The notes under the pieces were generated by a model. The model was not told the DNA's origin. It was given only the letters and a program-made list of their open reading frames with translations, and searched no databases. A stretch of DNA of 64,000 bases from Nocardiopsis_C rhodophaea (lineage in GTDB: Bacteria > Actinomycetota > Actinomycetes > Streptosporangiales > Streptosporangiaceae), in NCBI RefSeq assembly GCF_039530945.1, contig NZ_BAAAPC010000007.1, positions 62,001 to 126,000 of the forward strand. Direction: 5' to 3'. Position numbers and translations under genes: made by a program. Positions 8,296-17,659 of this stretch are shown here, piece by piece. Every line of letters begins with the position of its first letter. Position 1 is the first letter of the stretch.

Positions 8296-8898
8296 TTAGG
8301 CCCCCGCCTTCGCTTCCGCACGGGCGCGCAGCATAGCGGCCGGAGCGACGTCCTCGATGGGCAGACCGCGGCGGGCCGCGATCTCCTCGGGACGGCTCAG
8401 ATCCTTGAGAGCCGCGACCGTGGCGTGGACGATGTTCAGCGGGTTCGACGAACCGAGCGACTTGCTCAGGACGTCGTGGATGCCGGCGCACTCCAGCACC
8501 GCGCGGACCGGGCCACCGGCGATAACACCGGTACCGGGAGCCGCGGGACGCAGGAGGACGACGCCGGCGGCGTCCTCGCCCTGGACCCGGTGCGTGATCG
8601 TGCCGGCGATGCGCGGGACGCGGAAGAAGTTCTTCTTCGCCTCCTCGACACCCTTGGCGATAGCGGCCGGAACTTCCTTCGCCTTGCCGTAACCCACACC
8701 GACCATGCCGTTACCGTCACCGACGACGACCAGGGCGGTGAAGCTGAAGCGCCGACCACCCTTGACGACCTTGGCGACCCGGTTGATGGTCACAACTTTT
8801 TCGATGTAGGAGACACCCTTGTCTGCGGCGCCGCCGCGGCGATCGTCACGGCGGTCACGCCGCTCGCCACCGGCGCCGCGCCGCGGAGCTGCAGCCAT
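8296..8898 (-). CDS. rpsE: 30S ribosomal protein S5
   Basis: S5 helps form the mRNA entry channel and affects decoding fidelity. The 200-residue protein has a Gly/Arg-rich actinobacterial N-terminal extension (~28 residues), the dsRBD-like S5 N domain (VVTINRVAKVVKGGRRFSFTALVVVGD, whose loop is the spectinomycin-contact region) and the C domain (GTGVIAGGPVRAVLECAGI). Start is ATG. It lies between rplR and rpmD. Confidence 0.98.
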   Translation of the reverse strand: MAAAPRRGAGGERRDRRDDRRGGAADKGVSYIEKVVTINRVAKVVKGGRRFSFTALVVVGDGNGMVGVGYGKAKEVPAAIAKGVEEAKKNFFRVPRIAGTITHRVQGEDAAGVVLLRPAAPGTGVIAGGPVRAVLECAGIHDVLSKSLGSSNPLNIVHATVAALKDLSRPEEIAARRGLPIEDVAPAAMLRARAEAKAGA

Positions 8899-8946
8899 CA
8901 GTGGTTCCTCTTCCCGTCGATGTTTCCCAGCTGAGAGTTCGTCACC

Positions 8947-9333
8947 TTAGAACTCCAGCCCGCCGGAACGCGCGCTTTCGGCCAGCGCGGCGATCCTGCC
9001 CGTGTACTGGTTGCCGCCGCGGTCGAAGACGACCGCGGAAATACCGGCTTCCTTGGCGCGCTGCGCGATGAGCTCGCCGACCTTCTGCGACTTCTCGGTC
9101 TTCTTGCCCTCGACCGAGCGGATGCTCGGGTCCATCGTGGAGGCCGACACCAGGGTGTGGCCCACGGTGTCGTCCACGATCTGCGCGATCATGTGCTTCG
9201 AGGAGCGGGTCACGACCAGGCGCGGACGCGCCGGTGTGCCCGTGACCTTCTTGCGGATCCGCAGGTGCCGCCGCGCACGGGACGCCGCACGCTTGCTCGT
9301 GCCCTTGCGCACCAGCGTCATTGCCTTGCCCAT
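8947..9333 (-). CDS. rplR: 50S ribosomal protein L18
   Basis: Binds 5S rRNA with L5. The 128-residue protein has RARRHLRIRKKVTGT, RPRLVVTRSSKHMIAQIVDD and the C-terminal VVFDRGGNQYTGRIAALAESARSGGLEF. The ATG at 9333 lies 2 bp after the rplF stop; an internal ATG 4 codons later is a possible alternative. Confidence 0.97.
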   Translation of the reverse strand: MGKAMTLVRKGTSKRAASRARRHLRIRKKVTGTPARPRLVVTRSSKHMIAQIVDDTVGHTLVSASTMDPSIRSVEGKKTEKSQKVGELIAQRAKEAGISAVVFDRGGNQYTGRIAALAESARSGGLEF

Positions 9334-9335
9334 GC

Positions 9336-9872
9336 TTACTTACCCGCCTTTCCGGCCTTGCGGCGGATGTGCTCACCCTTGTACCGCACGCCCTTGGCCT
9401 TGTACGGGTCAGGCTTGCGCAGGCTGCGAATGTTGGCAGCGACCTGGCCCACAAGCTGCTTGTCAATACCGTCGACGTGCAGCAGGGTCGGCTTCTCCAC
9501 GCGGAAGCTGATGCCTTCCGGCGGCTCCACAACGACGGGGTGGCTGTAGCCCAGCGAGAACTCCAGGTTGGAGCCCTTCGCCTGGACGCGGTAACCGACC
9601 CCGTGGATCTCCAGCGTCTTGGTGAATCCCTGGGACACGCCCTCGACGAGGTTGGCGATCAGAGCACGGGTCAGCCCGTGCAGCGACCGGTTCTCGGGCT
9701 TGTCGTCGGGACGCACCACCGTGATCGCGCCGTCTTCTTGCGAGACGGTGATCGGAGCGGCGACAGTGTGCGACAGTTCGCCCTTCGGCCCCTTGACTTT
9801 GACGTCTTGCCCGTCAATCGTGACTTCGACGCCCTTCGGGACCGAGATCGGCAGTCGACCGATTCGCGACAT
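9336..9872 (-). CDS. rplF: 50S ribosomal protein L6
   Basis: L6 supports the factor-binding site near the sarcin-ricin loop. The 178-residue protein begins MSRIGRLPISVPKGVEV and ends PYKAKGVRYKGEHIRRKAGK, covering both L6 domains. The ATG at 9872 is chosen because homologues begin MSRIG; it has an AAAGGGAGA site and lies 16 bp after rpsH. Confidence 0.98.
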   Translation of the reverse strand: MSRIGRLPISVPKGVEVTIDGQDVKVKGPKGELSHTVAAPITVSQEDGAITVVRPDDKPENRSLHGLTRALIANLVEGVSQGFTKTLEIHGVGYRVQAKGSNLEFSLGYSHPVVVEPPEGISFRVEKPTLLHVDGIDKQLVGQVAANIRSLRKPDPYKAKGVRYKGEHIRRKAGKAGK

Positions 9873-9888
9873 GCTGAAATCTCTCCCT

Positions 9889-10287
9889 TTACCAGACGTA
9901 GGCGAGGACTTCGCCGCCCACGCCACGCTTCTTGGCCTGCTTGTCCGTCATCAGGCCGCCGGACGTCGAAATGATGGCAACGCCGAGGCCACCCAGGACA
10001 CGCGGAAGGTTCTCCTTCTTCGCGTAGACCCGGAGACCCGGCTTGGAAACCCGGCGCACGCCGGCGATCGAACGCTCACGCGTGGGCCCGTACTTCAGGT
10101 CCACCACGAGGTTCTTGCCAACGGGGGCTTCCTCGGTACGCCAGCCCTGCACGTACCCCTCCTGCTGGAGGATCTCGGCGATGTGCGCCTTGATCTTGGA
10201 ATACGGCATTGACACACTCTCGTGGTACGCCGAATTCGCGTTACGCAGACGCGTCAGCATGTCTGCGATCGGGTCGGTCATCGTCAT
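9889..10287 (-). CDS. rpsH: 30S ribosomal protein S8
   Basis: Primary 16S rRNA binder, and in E. coli the translational repressor of the spc operon. The 132-residue protein begins MTMTDPIADMLTRLRNANSA and ends GLMTDKQAKKRGVGGEVLAYVW, the normal length. The ATG at 10287 is chosen by homology over a start 7 codons upstream. It is cut off from rpsN by a 438-bp gap with a strong hairpin, which is unusual in this operon. Confidence 0.98.
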   Translation of the reverse strand: MTMTDPIADMLTRLRNANSAYHESVSMPYSKIKAHIAEILQQEGYVQGWRTEEAPVGKNLVVDLKYGPTRERSIAGVRRVSKPGLRVYAKKENLPRVLGGLGVAIISTSGGLMTDKQAKKRGVGGEVLAYVW

Positions 10288-10692
10288 GGCCGATAGGCCC
10301 TTCCTCACCGCGGTTTCCCCAAGGACAGGACTGTCCAGTGCAGCCTGTTCCAGCGCGCCCGAGAACGCGCCGGTTCCTCTAGGACCTACGGCGTGGTCGC
10401 GGGCACCGTGCCACCGGAGCGGTCACCGTGCCCTGTCGGTTCATTCCCTATATGATCTACCGCGCCCGGCCGCGTGCGCCGTCTCGACGGCGGCGGCTCA
10501 GGCCCGGCGTTCTTCACGGTGGTACTGCGTTCTCCCCGCGCTCGGGCTCCTCGTTCGCTTCGCCGCCGATCCCGTCCGGCCGTTTTCGGCCCTCGGAGAT
10601 CGACGACTCCGCTCACTCGGTCGCCTATGCGCGGGGTGGTCGTGCCCTACCATCCGCTTCGTATGAGGCCCGGCTCTTCACCGGGCGGGTCC
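10288..10692 (-). other. Unusual gap inside the spc operon (rpsN-rpsH)
   Basis: About 400 bp without a credible gene separate rpsN from rpsH, which are normally nearly adjacent. An AT-richer patch with CATATAGGG on the minus strand (around 10447-10455) may hold a -10 element for a second promoter serving rpsH-rplO. The -35 is not convincing. Confidence 0.4.
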
Positions 10693-10718
10693 CCGGGCCG
10701 ACCCGAAGGTCGGCCCGG
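10693..10718 (-). terminator. Strong hairpin directly after rpsN
   Basis: A perfect 11-bp stem (CCGGGCCGACC/GGTCGGCCCGG) closed by a CGAA tetraloop ends 7 bp beyond the rpsN stop. Extra pairing of flanking C/G runs extends it. It should terminate or attenuate the rplN-rplX-rplE-rpsN message. Confidence 0.7.
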
Positions 10719-10725
10719 TGGGGAC

Positions 10726-10911
10726 TTACCAGCTCGACTTGCTGATGCCCGGGAGCTCGCCCCGGTGCGCCATCTCGCGGAAGCAGATACGGCACAGGCC
10801 GAACTTCCGGAAGACGGCACGCGGGCGACCGCACCGCGAGCAACGAGTATACGCGCGAACAGCGAACTTCGGCTTCCGGTTCGCCTTGGCGATCAACGCC
10901 TTCTTAGCCAT
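10726..10911 (-). CDS. rpsN: 30S ribosomal protein S14, zinc-binding (type Z)
   Basis: The 61-residue protein begins MAKKALIAKANRKPKFAVRAYTRC and has the CxxC ... CxxC zinc ribbon (CSRCGRP ... GLCRIC), ending LPGISKSSW. It is the short C+ form of S14 from the 30S head. It follows rplE by 11 bp and precedes a terminator-like hairpin. Confidence 0.98.
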   Translation of the reverse strand: MAKKALIAKANRKPKFAVRAYTRCSRCGRPRAVFRKFGLCRICFREMAHRGELPGISKSSW

Positions 10912-10922
10912 CCCAGATCCCC

Positions 10923-11513
10923 CTAGGCTTCCTTGAAGGGGAACCCGAGCTGCTTGAGCAGGCTGCGCCCCTCTTCGTTGTTGGTCGCCGTGGTGACGAC
11001 AGTGATGTCCATCCCACGCTGGCGGTCGACCTTGTCCGGGTCGACCTCGTGGAACATGACCTGCTCGGTCAGCCCGAAGGTGTAGTTACCGCGGCCGTCG
11101 AACTGCTTCGGGGAGAGCCCGCGGAAGTCCCGGATCCGGGGAAGCGCCAGCGAAAGCAGCCGGTCGAGGAACTCCCACATGCGGTCGCCGCGCAGCGTGA
11201 CGCTGGCGCCGATCGGCATGCCCTCGCGCAGCTTGAACTGCGCGATCGAGTTCTTCGCACGGTTGACCTTGGGCTTCTGCCCGGTGATCGCCGTGAGGTC
11301 GGCGATCGCGCCCTGGATCAGCTTCGCGTCGCGAGCGGCCTCACCGACACCCATGTTGACCACGATCTTCGTCAGACCGGGGACCTGCATGATGTTGCCG
11401 ATGCCGAACTCTTCGCGAAGAGCAGGGACGATCTCCGAGCGGTACTTCTCCTTGAGGCGGGGCATCGCCGGGGCGGCGGTGCCTGCGCTCGCCGTCTCAT
11501 TGGTGACCGTCAT
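10923..11513 (-). CDS. rplE: 50S ribosomal protein L5
   Basis: Binds 5S rRNA and contacts the P-site tRNA. The 196-residue product has a ~17-residue actinobacterial N-terminal extension, then MPRLKEKYRSEIVPALREEF, GLTKIVVNMGVGEAARD, LREGMPIGASVTLRG and the C-terminal MDITVVTTATNNEEGRSLLK. Its ATG overlaps the rplX stop by one base. Confidence 0.98.
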   Translation of the reverse strand: MTVTNETASAGTAAPAMPRLKEKYRSEIVPALREEFGIGNIMQVPGLTKIVVNMGVGEAARDAKLIQGAIADLTAITGQKPKVNRAKNSIAQFKLREGMPIGASVTLRGDRMWEFLDRLLSLALPRIRDFRGLSPKQFDGRGNYTFGLTEQVMFHEVDPDKVDRQRGMDITVVTTATNNEEGRSLLKQLGFPFKEA

Positions 11514-11818
11514 CAGATGTCCTTACCGGTACGGCGGGAGATCCGAACCTTCGTGCCGTCGTCCTCGAAGCGGTACCCGACGCGGGTGGCCTTGCCGTCC
11601 TCGACGAGCGCGACGTTGCTCACGTGGATCGGCGCCTCCTTCGTCACGACCTCGCCCTGCTGGCCGGCCGCCGGGTTCGCCTTCTTGTGCTTCTTAATGA
11701 GGTTCACGCCCTCGACGACGACACGCTGCTCCTTGGGAAGAGCCTTGACGACCTTCCCGGTGGCACCCTTGTCCTTGCCGGCGATGACGATGACCTCGTC
11801 GCCAGATTTGATCTTCAT
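11513..11818 (-). CDS. rplX: 50S ribosomal protein L24
   Basis: Assembly-initiator protein of the 50S subunit. The 101-residue protein begins MKIKSGDEVIVIAGKDKG with the KOW motif (KDKGATGKVVKALPKEQRV) and VEGVNLIKKHKK. ATG start, 3 bp after the rplN stop; it overlaps rplE by one base. Confidence 0.98.
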   Translation of the reverse strand: MKIKSGDEVIVIAGKDKGATGKVVKALPKEQRVVVEGVNLIKKHKKANPAAGQQGEVVTKEAPIHVSNVALVEDGKATRVGYRFEDDGTKVRISRRTGKDI

Positions 11819-11821
11819 CGC

Positions 11822-12190
11822 CTAGAGCACCTCCGGCGCCAGCGAAATGATGCGCATGAACTTCTTGTCCCGCAGCTCACGGCCGACCGGGCCGAAGATA
11901 CGGGTACCTCGCGGGTCCCCACCGTCCTTGATGAGGACGGCGGCGTTCTCATCGAAGCGGATGTAGGAGCCGTCGGGCCGGCGGCGCTCCTTGGTGGTGC
12001 GCACGATAACGGCCTTGACGACATCGCCCTTCTTCACGCCGGCGCCGGGAAGGGCGTCCTTCACCGTCGCGACGATGGTGTCGCCGATGCCCGCGTAGCG
12101 CCGACCCGAGCCACCGAGGACACGGATGGTCAAGATCTCCTTGGCCCCCGTGTTGTCGGCGACCTTGAGTCGCGACTCCTGCTGAATCAC
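11822..12190 (-). CDS. rplN: 50S ribosomal protein L14
   Basis: The 122-residue protein (MIQQESRLKVADNTGAKEIL ... RELRDKKFMRIISLAPEVL) forms an intersubunit bridge with 16S rRNA. It begins with a GTG. It leads the rplN-rplX-rplE-rpsN group and is separated from rpsQ by 100 bp. Confidence 0.98.
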   Translation of the reverse strand: MIQQESRLKVADNTGAKEILTIRVLGGSGRRYAGIGDTIVATVKDALPGAGVKKGDVVKAVIVRTTKERRRPDGSYIRFDENAAVLIKDGGDPRGTRIFGPVGRELRDKKFMRIISLAPEVL

Positions 12191-12290
12191 GTCTGCTCCT
12201 GATATTGGCAGGCGGGTTCCGACCCGCGCTGCTAGGTGGTCTCACCCCTTGGGCGGCCGATCTCCACGAACCGGCCGCCGAGGCAGGGGT

Positions 12291-12581
12291 TTACTTGGCC
12301 TTCTCCAGGATCTCCACGACGCGCCAGCGCTTGGTCGCGGACAGCGGGCGGGTCTCCATCAAGCGGACCCGGTCACCGATGCCGCAGGAGTTCGCCTCGT
12401 CGTGGGCCTTGTACTTGGTGGTGCGGCGGATGATCTTGCCGTACAGCGCGTGCCTGACGCGGTCCTCGACCTCGACGACCACGGTCTTCTGCATCTTGTC
12501 GCTGACGACGTAGCCCTCGCGCACCTTGCGGTAGTTACGCTCGGAGCCCGTCGCGCTCACCTTCTCGGTGTTCTCGCTCAT
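12291..12581 (-). CDS. rpsQ: 30S ribosomal protein S17
   Basis: Primary 16S rRNA binder with an OB fold. The 96-residue protein has NYRKVREGYVVSDKMQKTVVVEVEDRVRH and CGIGDRVRLMETRPLS. A ~16-residue N-terminal extension (MSENTEKVSATGSERN) precedes the core. The ATG overlaps the rpmC TGA by 4 bp, showing coupling. Confidence 0.97.
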   Translation of the reverse strand: MSENTEKVSATGSERNYRKVREGYVVSDKMQKTVVVEVEDRVRHALYGKIIRRTTKYKAHDEANSCGIGDRVRLMETRPLSATKRWRVVEILEKAK

Positions 12582-12832
12582 TCGGCTGCTTCCTTCGTCT
12601 TCTCAGCCGACTCACCGGCCAGCGGCACAATGCCGAGCTCGTGCTCCCGCATGACCGTGTAGATCCGAGCGATCTCACGCTTCACGGTGCGCAGCCGCCC
12701 GTGGTTGTCCAGCTGCCCGGTGGCGGCCTGGAAGCGGAGGTTGAACAGCTCTTCCTTCGCCTCCTTGAGCTTGGCGGCCAGGTCCTCCTGGGACTGGGTC
12801 CGAAGCTCCTGGGCGGTCAGGGACTTCGCCAT
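12578..12832 (-). CDS. rpmC: 50S ribosomal protein L29
   Basis: An 84-residue two-helix protein at the exit tunnel (MAKSLTAQELRTQSQEDLAA ... QLDNHGRLRTVKREIARIYTV). The ATG at 12832 is chosen by homology; it overlaps the rplP stop by one base. A short polar tail (ESAEKTKEAAE) extends beyond the usual end. Confidence 0.97.
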   Translation of the reverse strand: MAKSLTAQELRTQSQEDLAAKLKEAKEELFNLRFQAATGQLDNHGRLRTVKREIARIYTVMREHELGIVPLAGESAEKTKEAAE

Positions 12833-13248
12833 CACGCCTCCACTTCGCGCTTCACGAACTTGCACTTCATCGGGAGCTTGTGCATCGCCCGACGCATGGC
12901 CTCCTTGGCCACGTCTTCCGGCACACCCGACAGCTCGAACATCACGCGCCCAGGCTTCACCGGGGCCACCCACCACTCGGGCGAGCCCTTACCGGAACCC
13001 ATGCGGGTCTCGGCCGGCTTCTTCGTGAGCGGGCGGTCCGGGAAGATGTTGATCCAGACCTTGCCGCCACGCTTGATGTGACGCGTCATGGCGATACGAG
13101 CGGACTCGATCTGCCGGTTGGTGACGTAGGCGGCTTCCAGCGCCTGGATGCCGTACTCACCGAAGTGCACCTGCGTCCCACCCTTGGCGCGACCCTTGAG
13201 GTCCGGGTGGTGCTGCTTGCGGTACTTGACCTTGCGGGGAATGAGCAT
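12832..13248 (-). CDS. rplP: 50S ribosomal protein L16
   Basis: L16 organises the A-site tRNA elbow region. The 138-residue protein begins MLIPRKVKYRKQHHPDLKGR and has IESARIAMTRHIKRGGKVWI, RMGSGKGSPE and the C-terminal LPMKCKFVKRE. ATG start, 3 bp after rpsC; stop overlaps rpmC. Confidence 0.98.
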   Translation of the reverse strand: MLIPRKVKYRKQHHPDLKGRAKGGTQVHFGEYGIQALEAAYVTNRQIESARIAMTRHIKRGGKVWINIFPDRPLTKKPAETRMGSGKGSPEWWVAPVKPGRVMFELSGVPEDVAKEAMRRAMHKLPMKCKFVKREVEA

Positions 13249-13251
13249 TGG

Positions 13252-14081
<830 letters not shown>

Positions 14082-14082
<1 letters not shown>

Positions 14083-14456
14083 TATCGGGTCCTTTCCTTC
14101 GTCTTCGACGAGGCGCCGGCGCTGTCGCGCGGCTCAACGACCACGGTGATGTGGCTCGTCCGCTTGGTGACCCGGAAGGCGCGGCCGAAGCCCCGCGGCC
14201 GGATGCGCTTCAGGGTCGGACCCTCGTCCACCCAGGCGCCCCCGACGACCAGCGTCTCGCGGTCCAGCTTGTCGTTGTGCTCGGCGTTGGCGATGGCGCT
14301 CGCGAGCACCTTGCCCACAGGTTCGCTAGCCGCCTGGGGCGCGAACTTGAGCACCGCCACTGCCTCGTCAGCGGGCAACCCGCGAATAAGGTCCACCACC
14401 CGGCGGGCCTTTCGGGGCGTAACACGGACGAACCGTGCCTGTGCCCTCGTTCCCAT
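14082..14456 (-). CDS. rplV: 50S ribosomal protein L22
   Basis: L22 lines the exit tunnel. The 124-residue protein begins MGTRAQARFVRVTPRKARRV and carries the extended hairpin region (WVDEGPTLKRIRPRGFGRAF) ending in TSHITVVVEP. The ATG at 14456 is preferred to a start 11 codons upstream because homologues begin within 5 residues of RAxARxVR. rpsC overlaps the stop. Confidence 0.96.
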
Positions 14457-14543
14457 CGCTTTTCCCTCGCTCACGGAAATCACCCCCACGCACCGCTTTC
14501 TCTCTTGGCGCGGGGTATATGGCTTTTACTCCTACTGCAACCG

Positions 14544-14822
14544 CTAACGACGGCTGCGGCGGTCTTCCTTGACGTGGCTCCGGAAAGTGCGCGTGGGAGC
14601 GAACTCGCCGAGCTTGTGGCCGACCATCGACTCGGACACGAACACAGGGATGTGCTTGCGCCCGTCGTGGACGGCGATGGTGTGCCCGATCATCTCGGGG
14701 ACGATCATGGAACGCCGGGACCACGTCTTGATGACGTTCTTGGTGCCCTTCTCGTTCTGGTCCTCCACCTTCTTGATCAGGTGGTGGTCGACGAAGGGAC
14801 CCTTCTTAAGGCTACGTGGCAT
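14544..14822 (-). CDS. rpsS: 30S ribosomal protein S19
   Basis: Head protein contacting S13. The 92-residue product (MPRSLKKGPFVDHHLIKKVE ... GEFAPTRTFRSHVKEDRRSRR) is of standard length. It follows rplB by 12 bp and precedes rplV by 87 bp. Confidence 0.98.
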   Translation of the reverse strand: MPRSLKKGPFVDHHLIKKVEDQNEKGTKNVIKTWSRRSMIVPEMIGHTIAVHDGRKHIPVFVSESMVGHKLGEFAPTRTFRSHVKEDRRSRR

Positions 14823-14834
14823 CAGACGTGCTCC

Positions 14835-15668
14835 TTACCGCTTCTTCTTGCTACGCCGACGCACGATGAGCCGGTCACTGGCCTTGTTCTTCGCCCGGGT
14901 CCGGCCTTCCTTCTTGCCCCACGGGCTGACCGGGTGGCGGCCACCGGAGCTCTTGCCCTCACCACCACCGTGCGGGTGGTCGATCGGGTTCATGACCACA
15001 CCGCGGACGGTCGGGCGCTTGCCCTTCCACCGCGAGCGGCCGGCCTTGCCCCAGTTGATGTTGGACTGCTCGGCGTTGCCGACCTGTCCCACCGTGGCCC
15101 GGCAGGTGACCTCGACCTGGCGCATCTCACCGGACGGCATACGCAGCGTGGCGTAGGCGCCCTCCTTGGCGAGCAGCTGGATCTGCGTGCCAGCGGAACG
15201 GCCCAGCTTGGCACCGCCGCCCGGCTTCAGCTCGACCGCGTGCACGAACGTACCCGTGGGGATGTTGCGCAGCGGCAGGCAGTTGCCCGGCTTGATGTCC
15301 GAGGTGGGGCCGTTCTCCACCTTGTCGCCCTGCTTCAGGCCGGCCGGGGCGAGGATGTAGCGCTTCTCCCCGTCGACGTAGTGGAGCAGGGCGATGCGCG
15401 CGGTGCGGTTCGGGTCGTACTCGATGTGAGCGACCTTGGCCGGGACACCGTCCTTGTCGTGGCGACGGAAGTCGATGACGCGGTAGGCGCGCTTGTGTCC
15501 GCCACCCTGGTGGCGAGCGGTGATACGGCCGTGGCCGTTTCGCCCGCCCTTGGAGTGAAGCGGACGCACCAGGGACTTCTCCGGCTCCGAGCGCGTGATC
15601 TCGACGAAGTCGCTCACGCTGGAACCGCGACGACCCGGTGTCGTCGGCTTGTACTTACGAATGCCCAT
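14835..15668 (-). CDS. rplB: 50S ribosomal protein L2
   Basis: Essential for subunit association and peptidyl-transferase centre assembly. The 277-residue protein begins MGIRKYKPTTPGRRGSSVSD and carries the conserved C-terminal NPIDHPHGGGEGKSSGGRHP, with the histidine (HPHGGG) implicated in catalysis, and ends RRRSKKKR. ATG start. Confidence 0.99.
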   Translation of the reverse strand: MGIRKYKPTTPGRRGSSVSDFVEITRSEPEKSLVRPLHSKGGRNGHGRITARHQGGGHKRAYRVIDFRRHDKDGVPAKVAHIEYDPNRTARIALLHYVDGEKRYILAPAGLKQGDKVENGPTSDIKPGNCLPLRNIPTGTFVHAVELKPGGGAKLGRSAGTQIQLLAKEGAYATLRMPSGEMRQVEVTCRATVGQVGNAEQSNINWGKAGRSRWKGKRPTVRGVVMNPIDHPHGGGEGKSSGGRHPVSPWGKKEGRTRAKNKASDRLIVRRRSKKKR

Positions 15669-15724
15669 CTTCTTCGTGCATTCCTTTGCGTGTTACTCGG
15701 GATGAAGCGGTCAGGCGAACCTGA

Positions 15725-16015
15725 TCAGACGCCGAAGATGTCGATCCGGTCGCCCTCACGCAGGCTCACGACCGCGCGCTTGGTGTCGGGACGCTTCCCG
15801 TAACCGAAGCGCGTACGCTTCCGCTTGCCCTGACGGTTGATCGTGTTCACGGAGGTGACCTTCACGTCGAAGATCTTCTCCACCGCGATCTTGATCTGCG
15901 TCTTGTTGGCGTCGGGCCGGACCAGGAACGTGTACTGGTTCTGGTCCATCAGGCCGTAGCTCTTCTCGGAAATCACCGGCTCGACGATGATGTCCCGAGG
16001 GTCGGGGATCCTCAC
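15725..16015 (-). CDS. rplW: 50S ribosomal protein L23
   Basis: L23 is the docking site at the exit tunnel for trigger factor and SRP. The 96-residue protein has RDIIVEPVISEKSYGLMDQN and FDVKVTSVNTINRQGKRKRT. Its GTG start overlaps the rplD TGA by 4 bp (GTGA). Confidence 0.97.
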   Translation of the reverse strand: MRIPDPRDIIVEPVISEKSYGLMDQNQYTFLVRPDANKTQIKIAVEKIFDVKVTSVNTINRQGKRKRTRFGYGKRPDTKRAVVSLREGDRIDIFGV

Positions 16016-16683
16016 TGGTCGTCCTCCTGAGACGTCGCTGCCTTCGCGGCACCGGACGCGTGAGCCAGGAACTCCTCGTAGCCCGCCTCGGTGAAGACGA
16101 CGTCGTCCGCGTAGAGGACGTCGTAGGTGTTCACCTGGTCGGAGTCGAGGATGTGCACCTCGCGCAGGTTCCCCAGCGCCAGACGGTTGTGCTCGTCCTC
16201 GTGGGCCAGGACCACCAGCACCTTGTCGGAGTCGGTGAGCTGGCGCAGCGCCTTCAGAGCGGTCTGGGTGCGCTTGGTGGTGACGTCGGGAGCGACGAAG
16301 TCGCTGATGACGTGCACGCGCCCGTTGCGCGCCCGGTCGGAGAGGGCCCCGCGGACAGCGGCGGCCTTCATCTTCTTGGGCGTACGCTGGGCGTAGTCGC
16401 GCGGCTGCGGCCCGTGGACCGTGCCACCACCGGTGTACTGCGGAGCCCGGATGGAACCCTGGCGGGCCCGGCCGGTGCCCTTCTGGCGGTAGGGCTTCTT
16501 GCCACCGCCGCGGACGGCGCCGCGGGTCTTGGTGGCGTGGGTCCCCTGGCGCCCGGCGGCCAGCTGCGCGTTCACGACCTGGTGCATCAGCGGGATGTTC
16601 GCCTGCTGGTCGAAGATCGCGTCAGGGAGCTCGATGCTCCGGCCGGCCGCGCCGTCGGGGTTCTTGACCTCGATCGTCGCCAT
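16012..16683 (-). CDS. rplD: 50S ribosomal protein L4
   Basis: L4 lines the exit tunnel and regulates the S10 operon in E. coli. The 223-residue protein contains the tunnel loop (GTHATKTRGAVRGGGKKPYR, QKGTGRARQGSIRAPQ) and NTYDVLYADDVVFTE. A short C-terminal tail follows the usual end. ATG start, 3 bp after rplC. Confidence 0.98.
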   Translation of the reverse strand: MATIEVKNPDGAAGRSIELPDAIFDQQANIPLMHQVVNAQLAAGRQGTHATKTRGAVRGGGKKPYRQKGTGRARQGSIRAPQYTGGGTVHGPQPRDYAQRTPKKMKAAAVRGALSDRARNGRVHVISDFVAPDVTTKRTQTALKALRQLTDSDKVLVVLAHEDEHNRLALGNLREVHILDSDQVNTYDVLYADDVVFTEAGYEEFLAHASGAAKAATSQEDDQ

Positions 16684-16686
16684 GTC

Positions 16687-17337
16687 TTACTTGTCCCCCT
16701 TCGCGGCGGTACGGACGAGCACCAGCCCGCCGTTGGGGCCGGGAACCGCGCCCTTGACCAGGATGATGCCCTTCTCCGCGTCCACCGACTGCACGGTCAG
16801 GCTCTGCACGGTCTTGCGCCGGTTGCCCATGCGCCCGGCCATCCGCACGCCCTTGAACACGCGGCCGGGCGTGGCGCAGCCGCCGATGGCGCCCGGCGAG
16901 CGGTGCTTGCGCTGGGTGCCGTGCGTCGCGCTCAGGCCGTGGAAGCCGTGGCGCTTCATGACACCGGCGAAGCCCTTGCCCTTGGTCTTGCCCGTGATGT
17001 CGACCTTCTGGCCGACCTCGAACACGTCGGCGGTGACCTCCTGGCCGAGCTGGTACTCGGTGGCGTCGGAGGTGCGAACCTCGACATAGTGGCGGCGAGG
17101 GGTGAGCTCGTGCTTGCGCAGGTAATCGCCGAGCGGCTTGTTCACCTTGCGCGGGTTGATCTTCCCGAAGCCGAGCTGGACGGCGGAGTAACCGTCGGTC
17201 TCCGGGGTACGGACGCGCGTCACGACGCACGGACCGGCCTTCACAACGGTGACGGGCACGATCTTGCCCGACTCGTCGAAGACCTGGGTCATGCCGAGCT
17301 TCTCGCCCAGAACTCCCTTGATCTGCTTGGTGGCCAT
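16687..17337 (-). CDS. rplC: 50S ribosomal protein L3
   Basis: Primary 23S rRNA binder near the peptidyl-transferase centre. The 216-residue product has GVLGEKLGMTQVFDESGKIV, GKGFAGVMKRHGFHG and HRSPGAIGGCATPGRVFKGV. ATG start. It follows rpsJ by 13 bp. Confidence 0.98.
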   Translation of the reverse strand: MATKQIKGVLGEKLGMTQVFDESGKIVPVTVVKAGPCVVTRVRTPETDGYSAVQLGFGKINPRKVNKPLGDYLRKHELTPRRHYVEVRTSDATEYQLGQEVTADVFEVGQKVDITGKTKGKGFAGVMKRHGFHGLSATHGTQRKHRSPGAIGGCATPGRVFKGVRMAGRMGNRRKTVQSLTVQSVDAEKGIILVKGAVPGPNGGLVLVRTAAKGDK

Positions 17338-17350
17338 GTCTGTGCGTCCC

Positions 17351-17659
17351 TTAAAGCTTGATCTCGATGTCGACGCCGGCCGGAAGGTCGAGCCGCATGA
17401 GCGAGTCGACGGTCTTCGGCGTCGGGTCGATGATGTCGATCAGCCGCTTGTGCGTGCGCATCTCGAAGTGCTCGCGCGAGTCCTTGTACTTGTGCGGCGA
17501 GCGGATGACACAGTAAACGTTCTTCTCCGTCGGCAACGGCACCGGGCCAGCGACGCTCGCGCCAGTCCGCGTCACGGTCTCGACGATCTTTCGAGCCGAG
17601 CTGTCGATGACCTCGTGGTCATAGGCCTTGAGCCGAATGCGGATCTTCTGTCCCGCCAT
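17351..17659 (-). CDS. rpsJ: 30S ribosomal protein S10 (NusE)
   Basis: S10 acts in the 30S head and, as NusE, in antitermination with NusB/NusG. The 102-residue protein (MAGQKIRIRLKAYDHEVIDS ... SLMRLDLPAGVDIEIKL) is complete. It is the first gene of the S10 operon; its promoter must lie in 17660-17833. Confidence 0.98.
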   Translation of the reverse strand: MAGQKIRIRLKAYDHEVIDSSARKIVETVTRTGASVAGPVPLPTEKNVYCVIRSPHKYKDSREHFEMRTHKRLIDIIDPTPKTVDSLMRLDLPAGVDIEIKL

